NCBI RefSeq assembly: GCF_009746715.1
Contig: NZ_VRKW01000001.1
Location: 744,001-808,000 of the forward strand
Reading direction: 5' to 3'
DNA length: 64,000 bases
Source: Ketobacter sp. MCCC 1A13808
GTDB lineage: Bacteria; Pseudomonadota; Gammaproteobacteria; Pseudomonadales; Ketobacteraceae
The notes under the pieces were generated by a model. That model made no database searches and had not been told where the DNA came from. It was given only the letters and a program-made list of their open reading frames with translations. Below, piece after piece: positions 26,797-35,454 of the stretch (positions are counted from its first letter, which is position 1; each line of letters opens with the position of its first letter). The translations under genes and the position numbers were made by a program.

Positions 26797-27866
26797 ATTC
26801 AGATAACAGTACCCCCCCCTGGTGGCGCGCACCGGTGCAGCCTCCTTGCGCGACGATGAAGCAAACGGCAACCGAGCGCCAATTGCAATTGACCAAGCCT
26901 CCCGGAGCCCTCGGAAAAATGGAGCAGATTGCAGTTCAGTTGGCTGCTATTCAGAACAACCCACAGCCGTCGGTGGAGGCAGTTTACATTACCGTATTCG
27001 CCGGCGATCATGGCATCGTTGAAGAAGGGGTTTCCGCTTTTCCTCAAACTGTTACCGTGGAGATGCAGCGTAATTTTATCGCAGGTGGCGCCGCCATCAG
27101 TGTGATAGCCCGGCATTTGGATGCACAGCTCGAAGTGGTCAACACCGGCACCCACGCCATAACGGAACAATTGCCTGGTGTATTACATGAGCCTGTTGCA
27201 CTACAAACCAACAGCTTTCTGCGCCAAGAGGCGATGACTGAAGCACAGTGGCAACAAGCTATGTCAATCGGCAAATCCGCGGTGGCGAGAGCCTGTGCAG
27301 CGCAAGCCGATTTGTTCATCGGCGGTGAAATGGGCATCGGTAACACCACTTCCGCAACCGCCATTCTTTGCTCGCTTTGCGATAAGCCGGTCACCGATAT
27401 TGCCGGGCCAGGCACCGGACTAGACCAGCAAGGGGTGGCGCGAAAAATTGATATTATTCGGCAGGCTATCGAGTTCCACCAAGCTAACCTCACCAATGCA
27501 GAATCCATTGCCCGAATTCTGGGTGGATTTGAAATTACGTCGCTGACTGGTGCCTATATTGCGGCAGCGCAAAACAAACTGCCGGTAGTAGTGGATGGCT
27601 TTATCTGCACCGCCGCCGCCGCGATAGCGTTGCAACTGAATCCGGGCATCGCTCCTTATTTATTTTTCAGCCACAGCTCGGCTGAACCCGGCCACAGGGC
27701 AATACTAGAACACCTGGGCATAGACTTTATTATGGATCTGAATCTACGTCTGGGCGAAGGCAGCGGTGCTGCTACGGTGGTGCCGTTGCTGCGCTTAGCC
27801 TGCGCCTTACATAATGAAATGGCCACTTTCGCGGAAGCGGCGGTTTCAGCCAAACTGGGAGGCTAA
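26793..27866 (+). CDS. cobT: nicotinate-nucleotide-dimethylbenzimidazole phosphoribosyltransferase
   Basis: Makes alpha-ribazole phosphate, the lower ligand of cobalamin, from nicotinate mononucleotide and dimethylbenzimidazole. The 357-residue protein has the expected VFAGDHGIVEEGVSAFP, the central GGEMGIGNTTSATA and the C-terminal LRLGEGSGAATVVPLL with the catalytic glutamate. It overlaps cobU through ATGA and is three bases from cobC. A bluB gene for dimethylbenzimidazole synthesis is not in the window. Confidence 0.93.
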   Translation: MNSDNSTPPWWRAPVQPPCATMKQTATERQLQLTKPPGALGKMEQIAVQLAAIQNNPQPSVEAVYITVFAGDHGIVEEGVSAFPQTVTVEMQRNFIAGGAAISVIARHLDAQLEVVNTGTHAITEQLPGVLHEPVALQTNSFLRQEAMTEAQWQQAMSIGKSAVARACAAQADLFIGGEMGIGNTTSATAILCSLCDKPVTDIAGPGTGLDQQGVARKIDIIRQAIEFHQANLTNAESIARILGGFEITSLTGAYIAAAQNKLPVVVDGFICTAAAAIALQLNPGIAPYLFFSHSSAEPGHRAILEHLGIDFIMDLNLRLGEGSGAATVVPLLRLACALHNEMATFAEAAVSAKLGG

Positions 27867-27869
27867 GCG

Positions 27870-28502
27870 ATGTTTGGTCAACCGCAAACCTTTGATACAA
27901 CCACGCTCGATCTGATCCGTCACGGTGAGCCGGAGGGCGGTGTACGTTACCGTGGTTCGGTGGACGACCCTCTTTGCCACCGCGGTTGGGAACAACTTCG
28001 CAACTCCACCAGTCAGTCCGGTTGCCGGTGGAACGCGGTTTTCAGTTCACCGATGCTGCGTTGTCACGCCTTCGCCAGTGCGCTTTCTCAACAACAGCAA
28101 ATTCCCTTAACGGTAATCGATGGCTTACGTGAACTCTGTTTCGGTACCTTGGAGGGTCTGACACCGGAGCAAGCCTGGCAGCAATACCCGGAACTTCTGA
28201 CCAAGTTATGGCAAGACCCGGCTGGGCATACACCACCGGAGGGAGAGCCCTACTCTGATTTCCTGGCGCGGGTCAGCGAGAGCCTGGATCAGGTTATCAC
28301 CGCCGCAAAAAATCAACATGTTCTGCTGGTTGTTCATGGTGGTGTCATCCGCGCCGCCCTGACCTACTTGTTGAATATACAGCCCAGCGATACGTTCTGC
28401 TTTGAAGTGCCCTATGCGGGAATGACCCGGTTAAAAATTTACACCGATCAGGCAGGCCGTCGCAATACAGCTCTCACTTTCGCGAACCGATTCCAAGGCT
28501 GA
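27870..28502 (+). CDS. cobC: alpha-ribazole phosphatase-like histidine phosphatase
   Basis: Histidine phosphatase superfamily protein of 210 residues, expected to dephosphorylate alpha-ribazole-5'-phosphate or the cobalamin-phosphate product. The catalytic motif is LIRHGEPEG near residues 14-22. FGTLEGLTPEQ carries the acid residue, and VVHGGVIRA near residue 158 contains the second histidine. It lies between cobT and cobS with gaps of three bases each side, which supports the cobalamin role over a general phosphoglycerate-mutase-like function. Confidence 0.88.
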   Translation: MFGQPQTFDTTTLDLIRHGEPEGGVRYRGSVDDPLCHRGWEQLRNSTSQSGCRWNAVFSSPMLRCHAFASALSQQQQIPLTVIDGLRELCFGTLEGLTPEQAWQQYPELLTKLWQDPAGHTPPEGEPYSDFLARVSESLDQVITAAKNQHVLLVVHGGVIRAALTYLLNIQPSDTFCFEVPYAGMTRLKIYTDQAGRRNTALTFANRFQG

Positions 28503-28505
28503 GCT

Positions 28506-29243
28506 ATGAATGCGTTCATGATCGCTTTGCAGTTTCTGACTCGTTTCCCGGTGAGGTTAAAGCAATACCCGGAAGAGGAAGTGGCCGGCTCACTCTATTG
28601 GTACGGCCTGGTTGGTGCATTATTGGGCGCTTTTTTGTATTGTGCCAGCCTCTTCCTGAATTGGGTCGCACCGGGCTTGAGTCTTGCTGTAATGGCAGCG
28701 CTCCTTGTTTTCGCGTGGGTGTTCATCACCGGTGCATTGCATTTGGACGGGTTAGCCGATAGCGCTGATGCTTGGCTGGGGGGCAATGATAAGGAGAAAG
28801 TGCTCGCCATCATGAAGGACCCTCGCTGCGGTCCTGCAGGGGTGGTGAGCATCGCTTGCGTTCTATTGCTGAAGTTTGCCTGCCTACAAACCCTGCTTGA
28901 ACATCACGCGCTGTATTTGATAGTGGTTCCTGCACTGGCCCGCTCAGCCATGCCCTTGCTTTTTCTGACTACTACTTACGTAAGACAGCATGGATTGGGC
29001 TCCCCATTTCAAGGCAATGTCAGTCCCGGTAAAACCCTCTGGCAGTTGGGAGCCATATTGTTTCTTGGTTTTTTGATAACGGGCCCCGTGCTGGTCCTTG
29101 TCATCACCCTGGCAGCGATTACCTTGATCTATCTACGCGCGTCGATGCGCACCAAAATCGGCGGTGTGACGGGAGATACCGCAGGCGCCGCCATAGAAAT
29201 TCTGGAGGCGGTTCTATTGCTTGGCCTTGTCGCCTGGGGGTAA
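28506..29243 (+). CDS. cobS: adenosylcobinamide-GDP ribazoletransferase (cobalamin synthase)
   Basis: Integral membrane enzyme joining adenosylcobinamide-GDP and alpha-ribazole (phosphate), the last step of cobalamin assembly. The 245-residue protein has about seven helices. The family acidic motif is GALHLDGLADSADAWLGG, followed by IMKDPRCGPAGV. The C-terminal GGVTGDTAGAAIEILEA is also diagnostic. It is the last gene of the plus-strand run and converges on cobQ with a 15-base gap. Confidence 0.93.
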   Translation: MNAFMIALQFLTRFPVRLKQYPEEEVAGSLYWYGLVGALLGAFLYCASLFLNWVAPGLSLAVMAALLVFAWVFITGALHLDGLADSADAWLGGNDKEKVLAIMKDPRCGPAGVVSIACVLLLKFACLQTLLEHHALYLIVVPALARSAMPLLFLTTTYVRQHGLGSPFQGNVSPGKTLWQLGAILFLGFLITGPVLVLVITLAAITLIYLRASMRTKIGGVTGDTAGAAIEILEAVLLLGLVAWG

Positions 29244-29258
29244 CACAGAAAGCAGCGA

Positions 29259-30770
29259 TCACTTTGCCCTGACGGCATACCAGCTTTGCATCATTTGCTG
29301 CAAACGTTCCATATCCAGATGCTCGTTCACGCAGCGCGCTAGCCGCTCAATCTGCTGCTCTCGTAGCCGCGGGTAGTCCATCGTTTCAACCTGCTCCAAG
29401 CCAGCCCACTCCAAAATGGCACTGAGAGCGTTTGACTGATCAAACAGTCCGTGCAGGTAGGTTCCCATTATTTTTCCATCGTCAGAAACCACACCATCCA
29501 GGTCACTCTGCGCTTCATTGCTTTCCCCAGCACCAATACCATCAAAACGGATCATCGCATTTTGTAATCCGGGCCCGCTGCTGATGCCAGCGTGAATTTC
29601 ATACCCCGCCACCGGAACATTGAGGGGAAGAATCACGCCGGTTCTACGGTGCAGCTGTTTATCCGGCATCAACTCTGTGCGCATAGCGACGAGCCCAAAC
29701 CCCGCAACGCTGCCCGCTGGACCCTCGACGCCCTGCTCATCCACCAACAAATCGCCCAACATCTGAAAACCACCGCAAATACCAATCAATTTGCCGCCAT
29801 AGCGCAGATGCTTTTGCAAATAGCTGGCCCAACCCTGCTCCATCAACCAGCGCAGGTCGGCAATGGTATTTTTACTGCCCGGTAACACCACCAGGTCGGC
29901 CGGCGGAATGGTTTGCCCTGCCCCCACGTAATGACAATCCACCTGCGGATGTAAACGCAACGGATCAAAATCCGTATGATTGCTGATACGAGGCAAAACC
30001 GGTACCACAACCTGCAATCGTCTGCCCTCGTTTTTATCTGCCTGCAATGGGTTGATGCCGTCCTCTCCGTCGATATGTAACCCGTGCAGATAGGGAAGGA
30101 CCCCCAAAACCGGCGTACCTGTGCGCTCCTCCAGCCAGTCCAGCCCGGGCTGCAATAGTGCGATATCCCCTCTGAACCGGTTGATTACGAACCCTTGCAC
30201 CCTGGCTTTCTCGCTCTCACTCAATAATTCCAACGTACCCACCAGGTGTGCGAACACGCCTCCGCGATCTATATCCGCGACCAGAATTACCGGGCAATCC
30301 ACTGCTTCAGCAAATCCCATGTTGGCGATATCCCGGTCCCGCAGGTTGATCTCGGCCGGACTACCAGCTCCCTCCACCACCACCAGATCATATTGCTCAT
30401 TCAAGCGCCTGAAGCTATCCAACACCGCTTCCATGGCAATGGTTTTATAGCCATGGTATTGAGTTGCGCTCATCTGGTGTAACGCCTTCCCCTGGATGAT
30501 GATCTGCGCTCCCATATCGGTAGTGGGTTTCAGCAAGACCGGATTCATATCCACCATCGGCTCCAAACCCGCAGCGTAAGCCTGAAAAGCCTGGGCGCGA
30601 CCTATTTCGCCACCGTCTATAGTGACCGCGCTGTTCAAAGCCATGTTCTGCGGTTTAAAGGGCACCACTGACTTGTTCTGTTGAAGGAATGCCCTGCACA
30701 GGGCGGCTACCAGAGTGGATTTACCGGCATCGGAGGTGGTGCCTTGAACCATTATTGTTTGGCCAATCAT
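29259..30770 (-). CDS. cobQ: cobyric acid synthase
   Basis: Glutamine- and ATP-dependent amidation of four carboxyl groups of adenosylcobyrinic a,c-diamide. The 503-residue protein has the N-terminal DTBS-like ATPase domain beginning [19 protein letters not shown]. The C-terminal class-I amidotransferase domain has the nucleophile in [10 protein letters not shown] near residue 334 and the catalytic histidine in GTYLHGLFD near residue 433. It is on the opposite strand from the other cobalamin genes. Its start codon lies in the promoter area of cbiB. Confidence 0.93.
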   Translation of the reverse strand: MIGQTIMVQGTTSDAGKSTLVAALCRAFLQQNKSVVPFKPQNMALNSAVTIDGGEIGRAQAFQAYAAGLEPMVDMNPVLLKPTTDMGAQIIIQGKALHQMSATQYHGYKTIAMEAVLDSFRRLNEQYDLVVVEGAGSPAEINLRDRDIANMGFAEAVDCPVILVADIDRGGVFAHLVGTLELLSESEKARVQGFVINRFRGDIALLQPGLDWLEERTGTPVLGVLPYLHGLHIDGEDGINPLQADKNEGRRLQVVVPVLPRISNHTDFDPLRLHPQVDCHYVGAGQTIPPADLVVLPGSKNTIADLRWLMEQGWASYLQKHLRYGGKLIGICGGFQMLGDLLVDEQGVEGPAGSVAGFGLVAMRTELMPDKQLHRRTGVILPLNVPVAGYEIHAGISSGPGLQNAMIRFDGIGAGESNEAQSDLDGVVSDDGKIMGTYLHGLFDQSNALSAILEWAGLEQVETMDYPRLREQQIERLARCVNEHLDMERLQQMMQSWYAVRAK

Positions 30771-30778
30771 GCTACAAT
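30770..30778 (+). promoter_or_regulatory. extended -10 element for cbiB
   Basis: TGCTACAAT is a good extended -10 (TGn plus TACAAT). No strong -35 lies at normal spacing. It overlaps the cobQ start codon on the other strand. Transcription from it would begin near 30785, so cbiB would need a start after that point. Confidence 0.4.
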
Positions 30779-30804
30779 CGCGTCTTTTTCAGGGTTTCAG
30801 AATC

Positions 30805-31743
30805 GTGCCTATTGTAGTGGTTAAAATATTAATTGCACTGAGTCTTGATCAGTGGCTGGGGGAAACCCGCCGCTGGCATCCACTGGTAGGCTTCGGCCAC
30901 TTGGCTGCCAACCTGGAATCCCGTTTCAACCGTCACCCTGCTTCACGTACCAGTATCGGCCCCGGGCTCATTGCCTGGCTGATTGCGGTTGTGCCATGGG
31001 TTGGACTCAGCGTCTGGCTTAGCGCCACCCCGGCCGGCTTCGTTTTTGAGATCGCCGTGTTGTACTTAGCCGTAGGCCGCAAAAGCCTGTTCCAGCATAG
31101 CCAGCGAGTCTACCAAGCGCTGTCCTCGAACAACCTGGAACAGGGCCGGTACCACGCCTCCCGAATGGTTAGCCGCGATTGCAGCAGCCTGGATCAATCC
31201 GGATGCGCCCGTGCCACAACCGAGTCGGTATTGGAAAACGGCAGCGACAGCATTTTTGGCGCGTTGTTCTGGTTTGCTTTGCTCGGCGCTCCCGGCGCAG
31301 TTTTATATCGCTTAGCCAATACCCTGGATGCCATGTGGGGGTATCGCAACCACCGCTTTCTGTGGTTTGGTGCGCCTGCGGCACACCTGGATGACTTGCT
31401 CAACCTGGTTCCTGCACGCTTATGTGCACTGTGCTATGCCTTCGCCGGCAGAACCAGTAACGCCATCGCCAGCTGGCGACGATTTGCAAGACAACTCTCC
31501 AGCCCCAATGGTGGCCCGGTAATGGCGGCAGGGGCCGGCGCAATTAATGTCAGGTTGGGCGGCCCCGCTGTGTATCACGGCGTAGAACAGGACAAACCCT
31601 ATTTCGGCGGTGAAGAAGAATGCCGTCCGGAACATATTGTGCAGGCTAACCGCTTGGTTGACCGGAGCTTGCTGATTTTTATTTTGCTGTTTTCCGTTCT
31701 CGCTTACACCGGCCATTGGTTTGTTACAGGCGAGGCTTTATGA
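30805..31743 (+). CDS. cbiB: adenosylcobinamide-phosphate synthase
   Basis: Integral membrane enzyme that attaches the aminopropanol (phosphate) arm to adenosylcobyric acid. Family motifs are LDQWLGETRRWHPLVGFG near the N-terminus, MVSRDCSSLD in the middle, and NTLDAMWGYRN with DLLNLVPARL later. I prefer the GTG at 30805, with AGGG upstream and the best match to the family N-terminus, giving 312 residues. An ATG at 30769 overlaps the cobQ start codon and lies upstream of the predicted transcription start. It overlaps cobD through ATGA. Confidence 0.9.
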   Translation: MPIVVVKILIALSLDQWLGETRRWHPLVGFGHLAANLESRFNRHPASRTSIGPGLIAWLIAVVPWVGLSVWLSATPAGFVFEIAVLYLAVGRKSLFQHSQRVYQALSSNNLEQGRYHASRMVSRDCSSLDQSGCARATTESVLENGSDSIFGALFWFALLGAPGAVLYRLANTLDAMWGYRNHRFLWFGAPAAHLDDLLNLVPARLCALCYAFAGRTSNAIASWRRFARQLSSPNGGPVMAAGAGAINVRLGGPAVYHGVEQDKPYFGGEEECRPEHIVQANRLVDRSLLIFILLFSVLAYTGHWFVTGEAL

Positions 31744-32735
31744 TGCAACCGCAGCACGGCGGTCAACTGCAAAAGGCCGCCCGGCAATTCAACATACCAC
31801 CGGAACAGTGGCTGGATTTATCCACCGGCATCAACCCTTTTGCCTGGACACCGCCCCCGATTCCGCAATCAGTATGGCAACGGTTGCCGGACTCCTATGA
31901 CGCGCTGCACTGGGCGGCGCAACAATACTACGGACGCCACTGTATCGCTACACCCGGTTCACAATGGTTGATACAAGGCTTACCGGAAAACCGTTCGCGC
32001 TGCCGGGCGTGGATCCCGCAAGTCGGCTACGAAGAATATCGCTACCAATGGCAACGCCGTCAGCACACCGTGATGCTTTACCCGGAATTACCCCGCCCAT
32101 CAGAGCTGCAACGCGATGACGTAGTGATCGTTATCAACCCGAACAACCCCACCGGAAAACGATTTGAAGCCTCACAACTGATTGAGTTAGCCAGCGTGCT
32201 CGAACCTTTAAGCGGCTGCCTGATTGTGGACGAAGCGTTTATGGATCCCACTCCGGAAGAATCTCTGCTGCAATTCTCATTACCCGGCAATATTGTTGTT
32301 TTGCGATCAATCGGAAAGTTTTTCGGCCTGGCCGGTATCCGTTTGGGATTTGCCCATTGCACCGGCCCTTTGTTGAACTTTGTCGAGCAAAGCCTGGGCC
32401 CCTGGGGCATCAGCCACCCCGCCGCCTACCTGGGCGAAAAAGCCTTACTCGATCAGACTTGGCAGCGTCAGAACCGGCAGCAAATTCACACTGCCTCGGA
32501 ACAACTTGCTGCGCTATTGCGAGATCATTTTAGCCCATTGGCAATAGACAACAGCGGCCTGTTTTGCAGTTTGCAAAAAGACGCAGATTGGGCCTCCCGA
32601 TTATTCCGACATTGCGCAAAAAATGGTGTGCTCATTCGTCTTTTCGAAGATTGGAATCGGGTTCGGTTCGGGTTATGCAACACTCAGGGCTTACAAAAGC
32701 TGGACCGTACTTTGGGTCAATTCCCATCGCGCTGA
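31740..32735 (+). CDS. cobD: L-threonine-O-3-phosphate decarboxylase (cobalamin)
   Basis: Pyridoxal-phosphate enzyme that makes the aminopropanol phosphate arm used by CbiB. It is a class I/II aminotransferase-like protein of 331 residues. Key segments are WLDLSTGINPFAW near the start, VINPNNPTGKRF for cofactor binding, IVDEAFMDPTPEESL, and the PLP-lysine region VLRSIGKFFGLAGIRLGFA. The ATG at 31740 overlaps the cbiB stop, showing translational coupling. It is the last recognised cobalamin gene. Confidence 0.9.
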   Translation: MMQPQHGGQLQKAARQFNIPPEQWLDLSTGINPFAWTPPPIPQSVWQRLPDSYDALHWAAQQYYGRHCIATPGSQWLIQGLPENRSRCRAWIPQVGYEEYRYQWQRRQHTVMLYPELPRPSELQRDDVVIVINPNNPTGKRFEASQLIELASVLEPLSGCLIVDEAFMDPTPEESLLQFSLPGNIVVLRSIGKFFGLAGIRLGFAHCTGPLLNFVEQSLGPWGISHPAAYLGEKALLDQTWQRQNRQQIHTASEQLAALLRDHFSPLAIDNSGLFCSLQKDADWASRLFRHCAKNGVLIRLFEDWNRVRFGLCNTQGLQKLDRTLGQFPSR

Positions 32736-33195
32736 ACCCGCATTAATGGCAAAAGTGTCGGAAAATTTTTCATATTGGGAAACTACCGCTTTATCCTCTC
32801 GGCGTTGCGTCGCGTTCTCTAACACTATTTAGTTATTAAAGCGCTTATCCAATGCCGGTTTATACACTAAAAAAATCGCGGCCTTGTGTGTCAGGTCGCC
32901 ATGAATGATTTGCGCGTTACCAAAAACACGCTCCCACTCTAACCGCAACTCGGGCAGCGTTTTCAGCGAGAAACAGCGATATAGCGGCATAATGTGACAT
33001 TTTTTACCACCGGATCTAAATTTCGATTTACTCACTTTAACAATAGATACCGTTCAACAACGAATCTCTGTTGAAATACTCCCGCTTAAGACCCATCTTG
33101 ATAGTATACGGAACGCATTCGGCCTCGCCCCCGTCCTGGCAGACTCCTTGCTTACTGTAGTAATAGAGATTGGTTGTTTTGACTGGAGTATTAAA
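32736..33195. other. 460-bp gap with one doubtful small frame
   Basis: Apart from the small minus-strand frame at 32829-33035 I see no gene. No terminator hairpin is evident after cobD. The right end carries TGGAG seven bases before the ATG of the next gene. Confidence 0.4.
32829..33035 (-). CDS. possible small protein, 68 residues, unrecognised
   Basis: A short basic product starting at GTG, or at an internal ATG that leaves 53 residues (MPLYRCFSLKTLPELRLEW). The amino-acid composition looks protein-like and IHGDLTHKAAIFLVYKPAL could be a folded segment, but there is no clear ribosome site and I know no family. It may be the remnant of a longer gene. Confidence 0.3.
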   Translation of the reverse strand: MSKSKFRSGGKKCHIMPLYRCFSLKTLPELRLEWERVFGNAQIIHGDLTHKAAIFLVYKPALDKRFNN

Positions 33196-33690
33196 ATGGG
33201 CATTAACAGTCGTGAATTTATGGACTACATTATTCGACCCACATTAAAACTGCTGGGGGTGGAATCCGAATCTGCCAATAAGCTGATGCTGGCCACAGCC
33301 TGCTATCAATCCGATATGGGGCAGCATCTATTACAGAATGAAGCGGTCGGTGTATTCGGTATTAGTGAAGACCTGCACCAGGAAGTGTGGGATAAGCATA
33401 TCGCCTACGACTGCGATCTCGCTAGTACGGTTCGAGGTATGGCTTCACAGCATGAATTCACTAAGGCGCCTCACATTGAGCTGGTCGCCAATTTACGTTA
33501 CGCCACTGCGATCGCTTGGCTAGTCTATCAATACCGAAATTTAGCCTTGCCTCTGGACGACGATATTGAAAGCATTACCGACTGCTGGCAGCGATACTTC
33601 CTTAGCCAGCCCATAGGCATTAAAGAGCGGAATGAGTTTGTGAAACATTTTCGCAAACTGCATTCCGCTGAAAGCTGCATTGCAGCCTGA
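33196..33690 (+). CDS. phage-like small protein, transglycosylase-like fold suspected
   Basis: A 164-residue product without signal peptide. The pattern of an N-terminal helix, then GVFGISEDLHQEVWDKHI, then LRYATAIAWLVYQYRNLALP and a final CWQRYFLSQP segment resembles phage-encoded proteins of unknown function whose N-terminal part (ALGIFQMEPATH-like) recalls lysozyme-type transglycosylases. Here the usual GxxQ segment is changed to GVFGIS, so catalysis is doubtful. TGGAG seven bases before the ATG at 33196 is a good ribosome site; an upstream in-frame start lacks one. It stands alone, without other phage genes. Confidence 0.55.
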   Translation: MGINSREFMDYIIRPTLKLLGVESESANKLMLATACYQSDMGQHLLQNEAVGVFGISEDLHQEVWDKHIAYDCDLASTVRGMASQHEFTKAPHIELVANLRYATAIAWLVYQYRNLALPLDDDIESITDCWQRYFLSQPIGIKERNEFVKHFRKLHSAESCIAA

Positions 33691-33729
33691 GCGACCACCG
33701 TCAACCCGGCCAAAAATCTTTGACCAACG

Positions 33730-35445
33730 CTAAAATAGCAAACGTCTTATGTCGCTCAGTTGTCGTGACAAGAAGGTAGTGAAACGAGCGGCATCCGCAC
33801 CATCCACTACCCGGTGGTCATAGGAAAGGGATAACGGCACCATCAAACGTGGCTCGAACTCCTCACCGTTGTACACCGGCTTCATCTGCGAACGTGAAAC
33901 GCCCAGAATCGACACCTCCGGCCAGTTCACTATTGGCGTAAACGCCGTCCCGCCAATGCCTCCTAACGACGAGATTGAAAAAGTACCACCCTGCATATCC
34001 CCGGGTGATAGTTTTTTGGAACGGGCTTTTTCACTCAAAGTCTGCATATCCAGAGCAATCTCTTTCACTGATTTCTTATCCGCGTCTTTGATCACCGGCA
34101 CGACCAGACCATTGGGCGTGTCGACAGCTATACCCACGTTAATGTATTTCTTAAAAATCAAGTGGGTTCCGTCCGGGCTTAACGAACTGTTGAAGCGGGG
34201 AAATTCCTGGAGACTTTTAGCGCAGGCTTTTACCATGAACGCAAGCAAGGTGAGCTTAACGCCTTCCTCTTTAAGTCGCGCAGACTCTGCCTTTCTGAAC
34301 GTTTCCAGCTCGGTAATGTCCGCTTCATCAAACTGGGTGACGTGCGGAATGTGCACCCATGCGCGATGCAGGTTGGTTGCCGTCAGTTTGTTAATTTTGT
34401 TCAGTTCGACTGCTTCTACTTCGCCCCATTTAGCAAAGTCGATCTCCGGTAGTTTCGGTAATCCCGACCCTTCTGCAATTGCCTCGGCTTTGCCGGATAA
34501 GCGCTTATTAACATAAGCGTGAACATCTTCTTTCAATATCCGAGCACGCGGGCCAGAGGCTTTCACCATCGCCAGGTCCACTCCCAGCTCACGAGCTAGT
34601 CGGCGTACTGCCGGACCGGCATGCACTTTCTTGCTTGCTGTGAGGGTCTGTTCACCCACACCGGACACCCGGGCAGCTTGCTCTGCGGGCTGCGCTTTTT
34701 CGTTTGACGATATCGCCGTACTGCCTGAAGAAGCTGGCTCCGTTGCGGGTTTACTGTCTGCTTCAGCCGGTTGCCCGGTGGAAGCCACCAGCAACTCCAG
34801 TGCAGGCGTACCCTGCGAAACCTTGTCCCCCACTTTCAGCAGCACTTTACGAACCGTGCCGGCTTTTGGACACGGAATCTCCATGGTGGCTTTATCGGAT
34901 TCCAGCACCACGAGCGTTTGTTCAGGCTCTAATTGATCGCCTTCCTGCACGTTGACTTCAATGACATCCACATCTTCGCCACCACCAATATCCGGAATGG
35001 CGATCACTTCCATTTGATGACTGCTGGCTGCGGCTGCTTCGGACTTTTTATCCGACGATGAAGACGGCTTTTTCTCAGCAGTCGTCGCCTCTGAACTCTT
35101 GAGTTTGCTGTTCTGGTCCTCAGCGTTGCCTGTTTTGGCCGGTGCCGACGGCTTCTCTGATTCAGCTTTCTTCGTTGCTGAAGATGCTTCCGACTCATCG
35201 CCGTCCAACTCCATCTCTACTAATTTATCGCCTTCTTTAACAGACTGGCCAATAGAGACCACAACGGTTTTCACCACTCCGGTATAAGGTGACGGTACTT
35301 CTACCGTTGCTTTGTCTGACTCCACAACTAGCAAGGTATCTTCTTTTTCGATTCGGTCACCCGGTTGTACCGAAAGTTCAATAACATCGACCCCATCTGA
35401 TCCACCGAGATCGGGCACTAACACATCTTTAATCGCCACGGTCAT
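33730..35445 (-). CDS. aceF: pyruvate dehydrogenase E2, dihydrolipoamide acetyltransferase
   Basis: Core acetyltransferase of the pyruvate dehydrogenase complex, 571 residues. There are two lipoyl domains, with lipoylated lysines in VESDKATVEV (Lys45) and LESDKATMEI (about Lys186), separated by alanine/serine/glutamate-rich linkers. A peripheral subunit-binding domain follows (GPAVRRLARELGVDL). The catalytic domain ends with YDHRVVDGADAARF, His544 and Asp548. E. coli has three lipoyl domains; two is common in pseudomonads. It starts nine bases after aceE, so they form an operon. No lpd gene follows in the window. Confidence 0.95.
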   Translation of the reverse strand: MTVAIKDVLVPDLGGSDGVDVIELSVQPGDRIEKEDTLLVVESDKATVEVPSPYTGVVKTVVVSIGQSVKEGDKLVEMELDGDESEASSATKKAESEKPSAPAKTGNAEDQNSKLKSSEATTAEKKPSSSSDKKSEAAAASSHQMEVIAIPDIGGGEDVDVIEVNVQEGDQLEPEQTLVVLESDKATMEIPCPKAGTVRKVLLKVGDKVSQGTPALELLVASTGQPAEADSKPATEPASSGSTAISSNEKAQPAEQAARVSGVGEQTLTASKKVHAGPAVRRLARELGVDLAMVKASGPRARILKEDVHAYVNKRLSGKAEAIAEGSGLPKLPEIDFAKWGEVEAVELNKINKLTATNLHRAWVHIPHVTQFDEADITELETFRKAESARLKEEGVKLTLLAFMVKACAKSLQEFPRFNSSLSPDGTHLIFKKYINVGIAVDTPNGLVVPVIKDADKKSVKEIALDMQTLSEKARSKKLSPGDMQGGTFSISSLGGIGGTAFTPIVNWPEVSILGVSRSQMKPVYNGEEFEPRLMVPLSLSYDHRVVDGADAARFTTFLSRQLSDIRRLLF

Positions 35446-35454
35446 TCTCCTGAT

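Noticed and set aside
34631-34955. Plus-strand open frames opposite aceF
   Set aside because: They are antisense frames produced by the alanine/serine-rich linkers of AceF.
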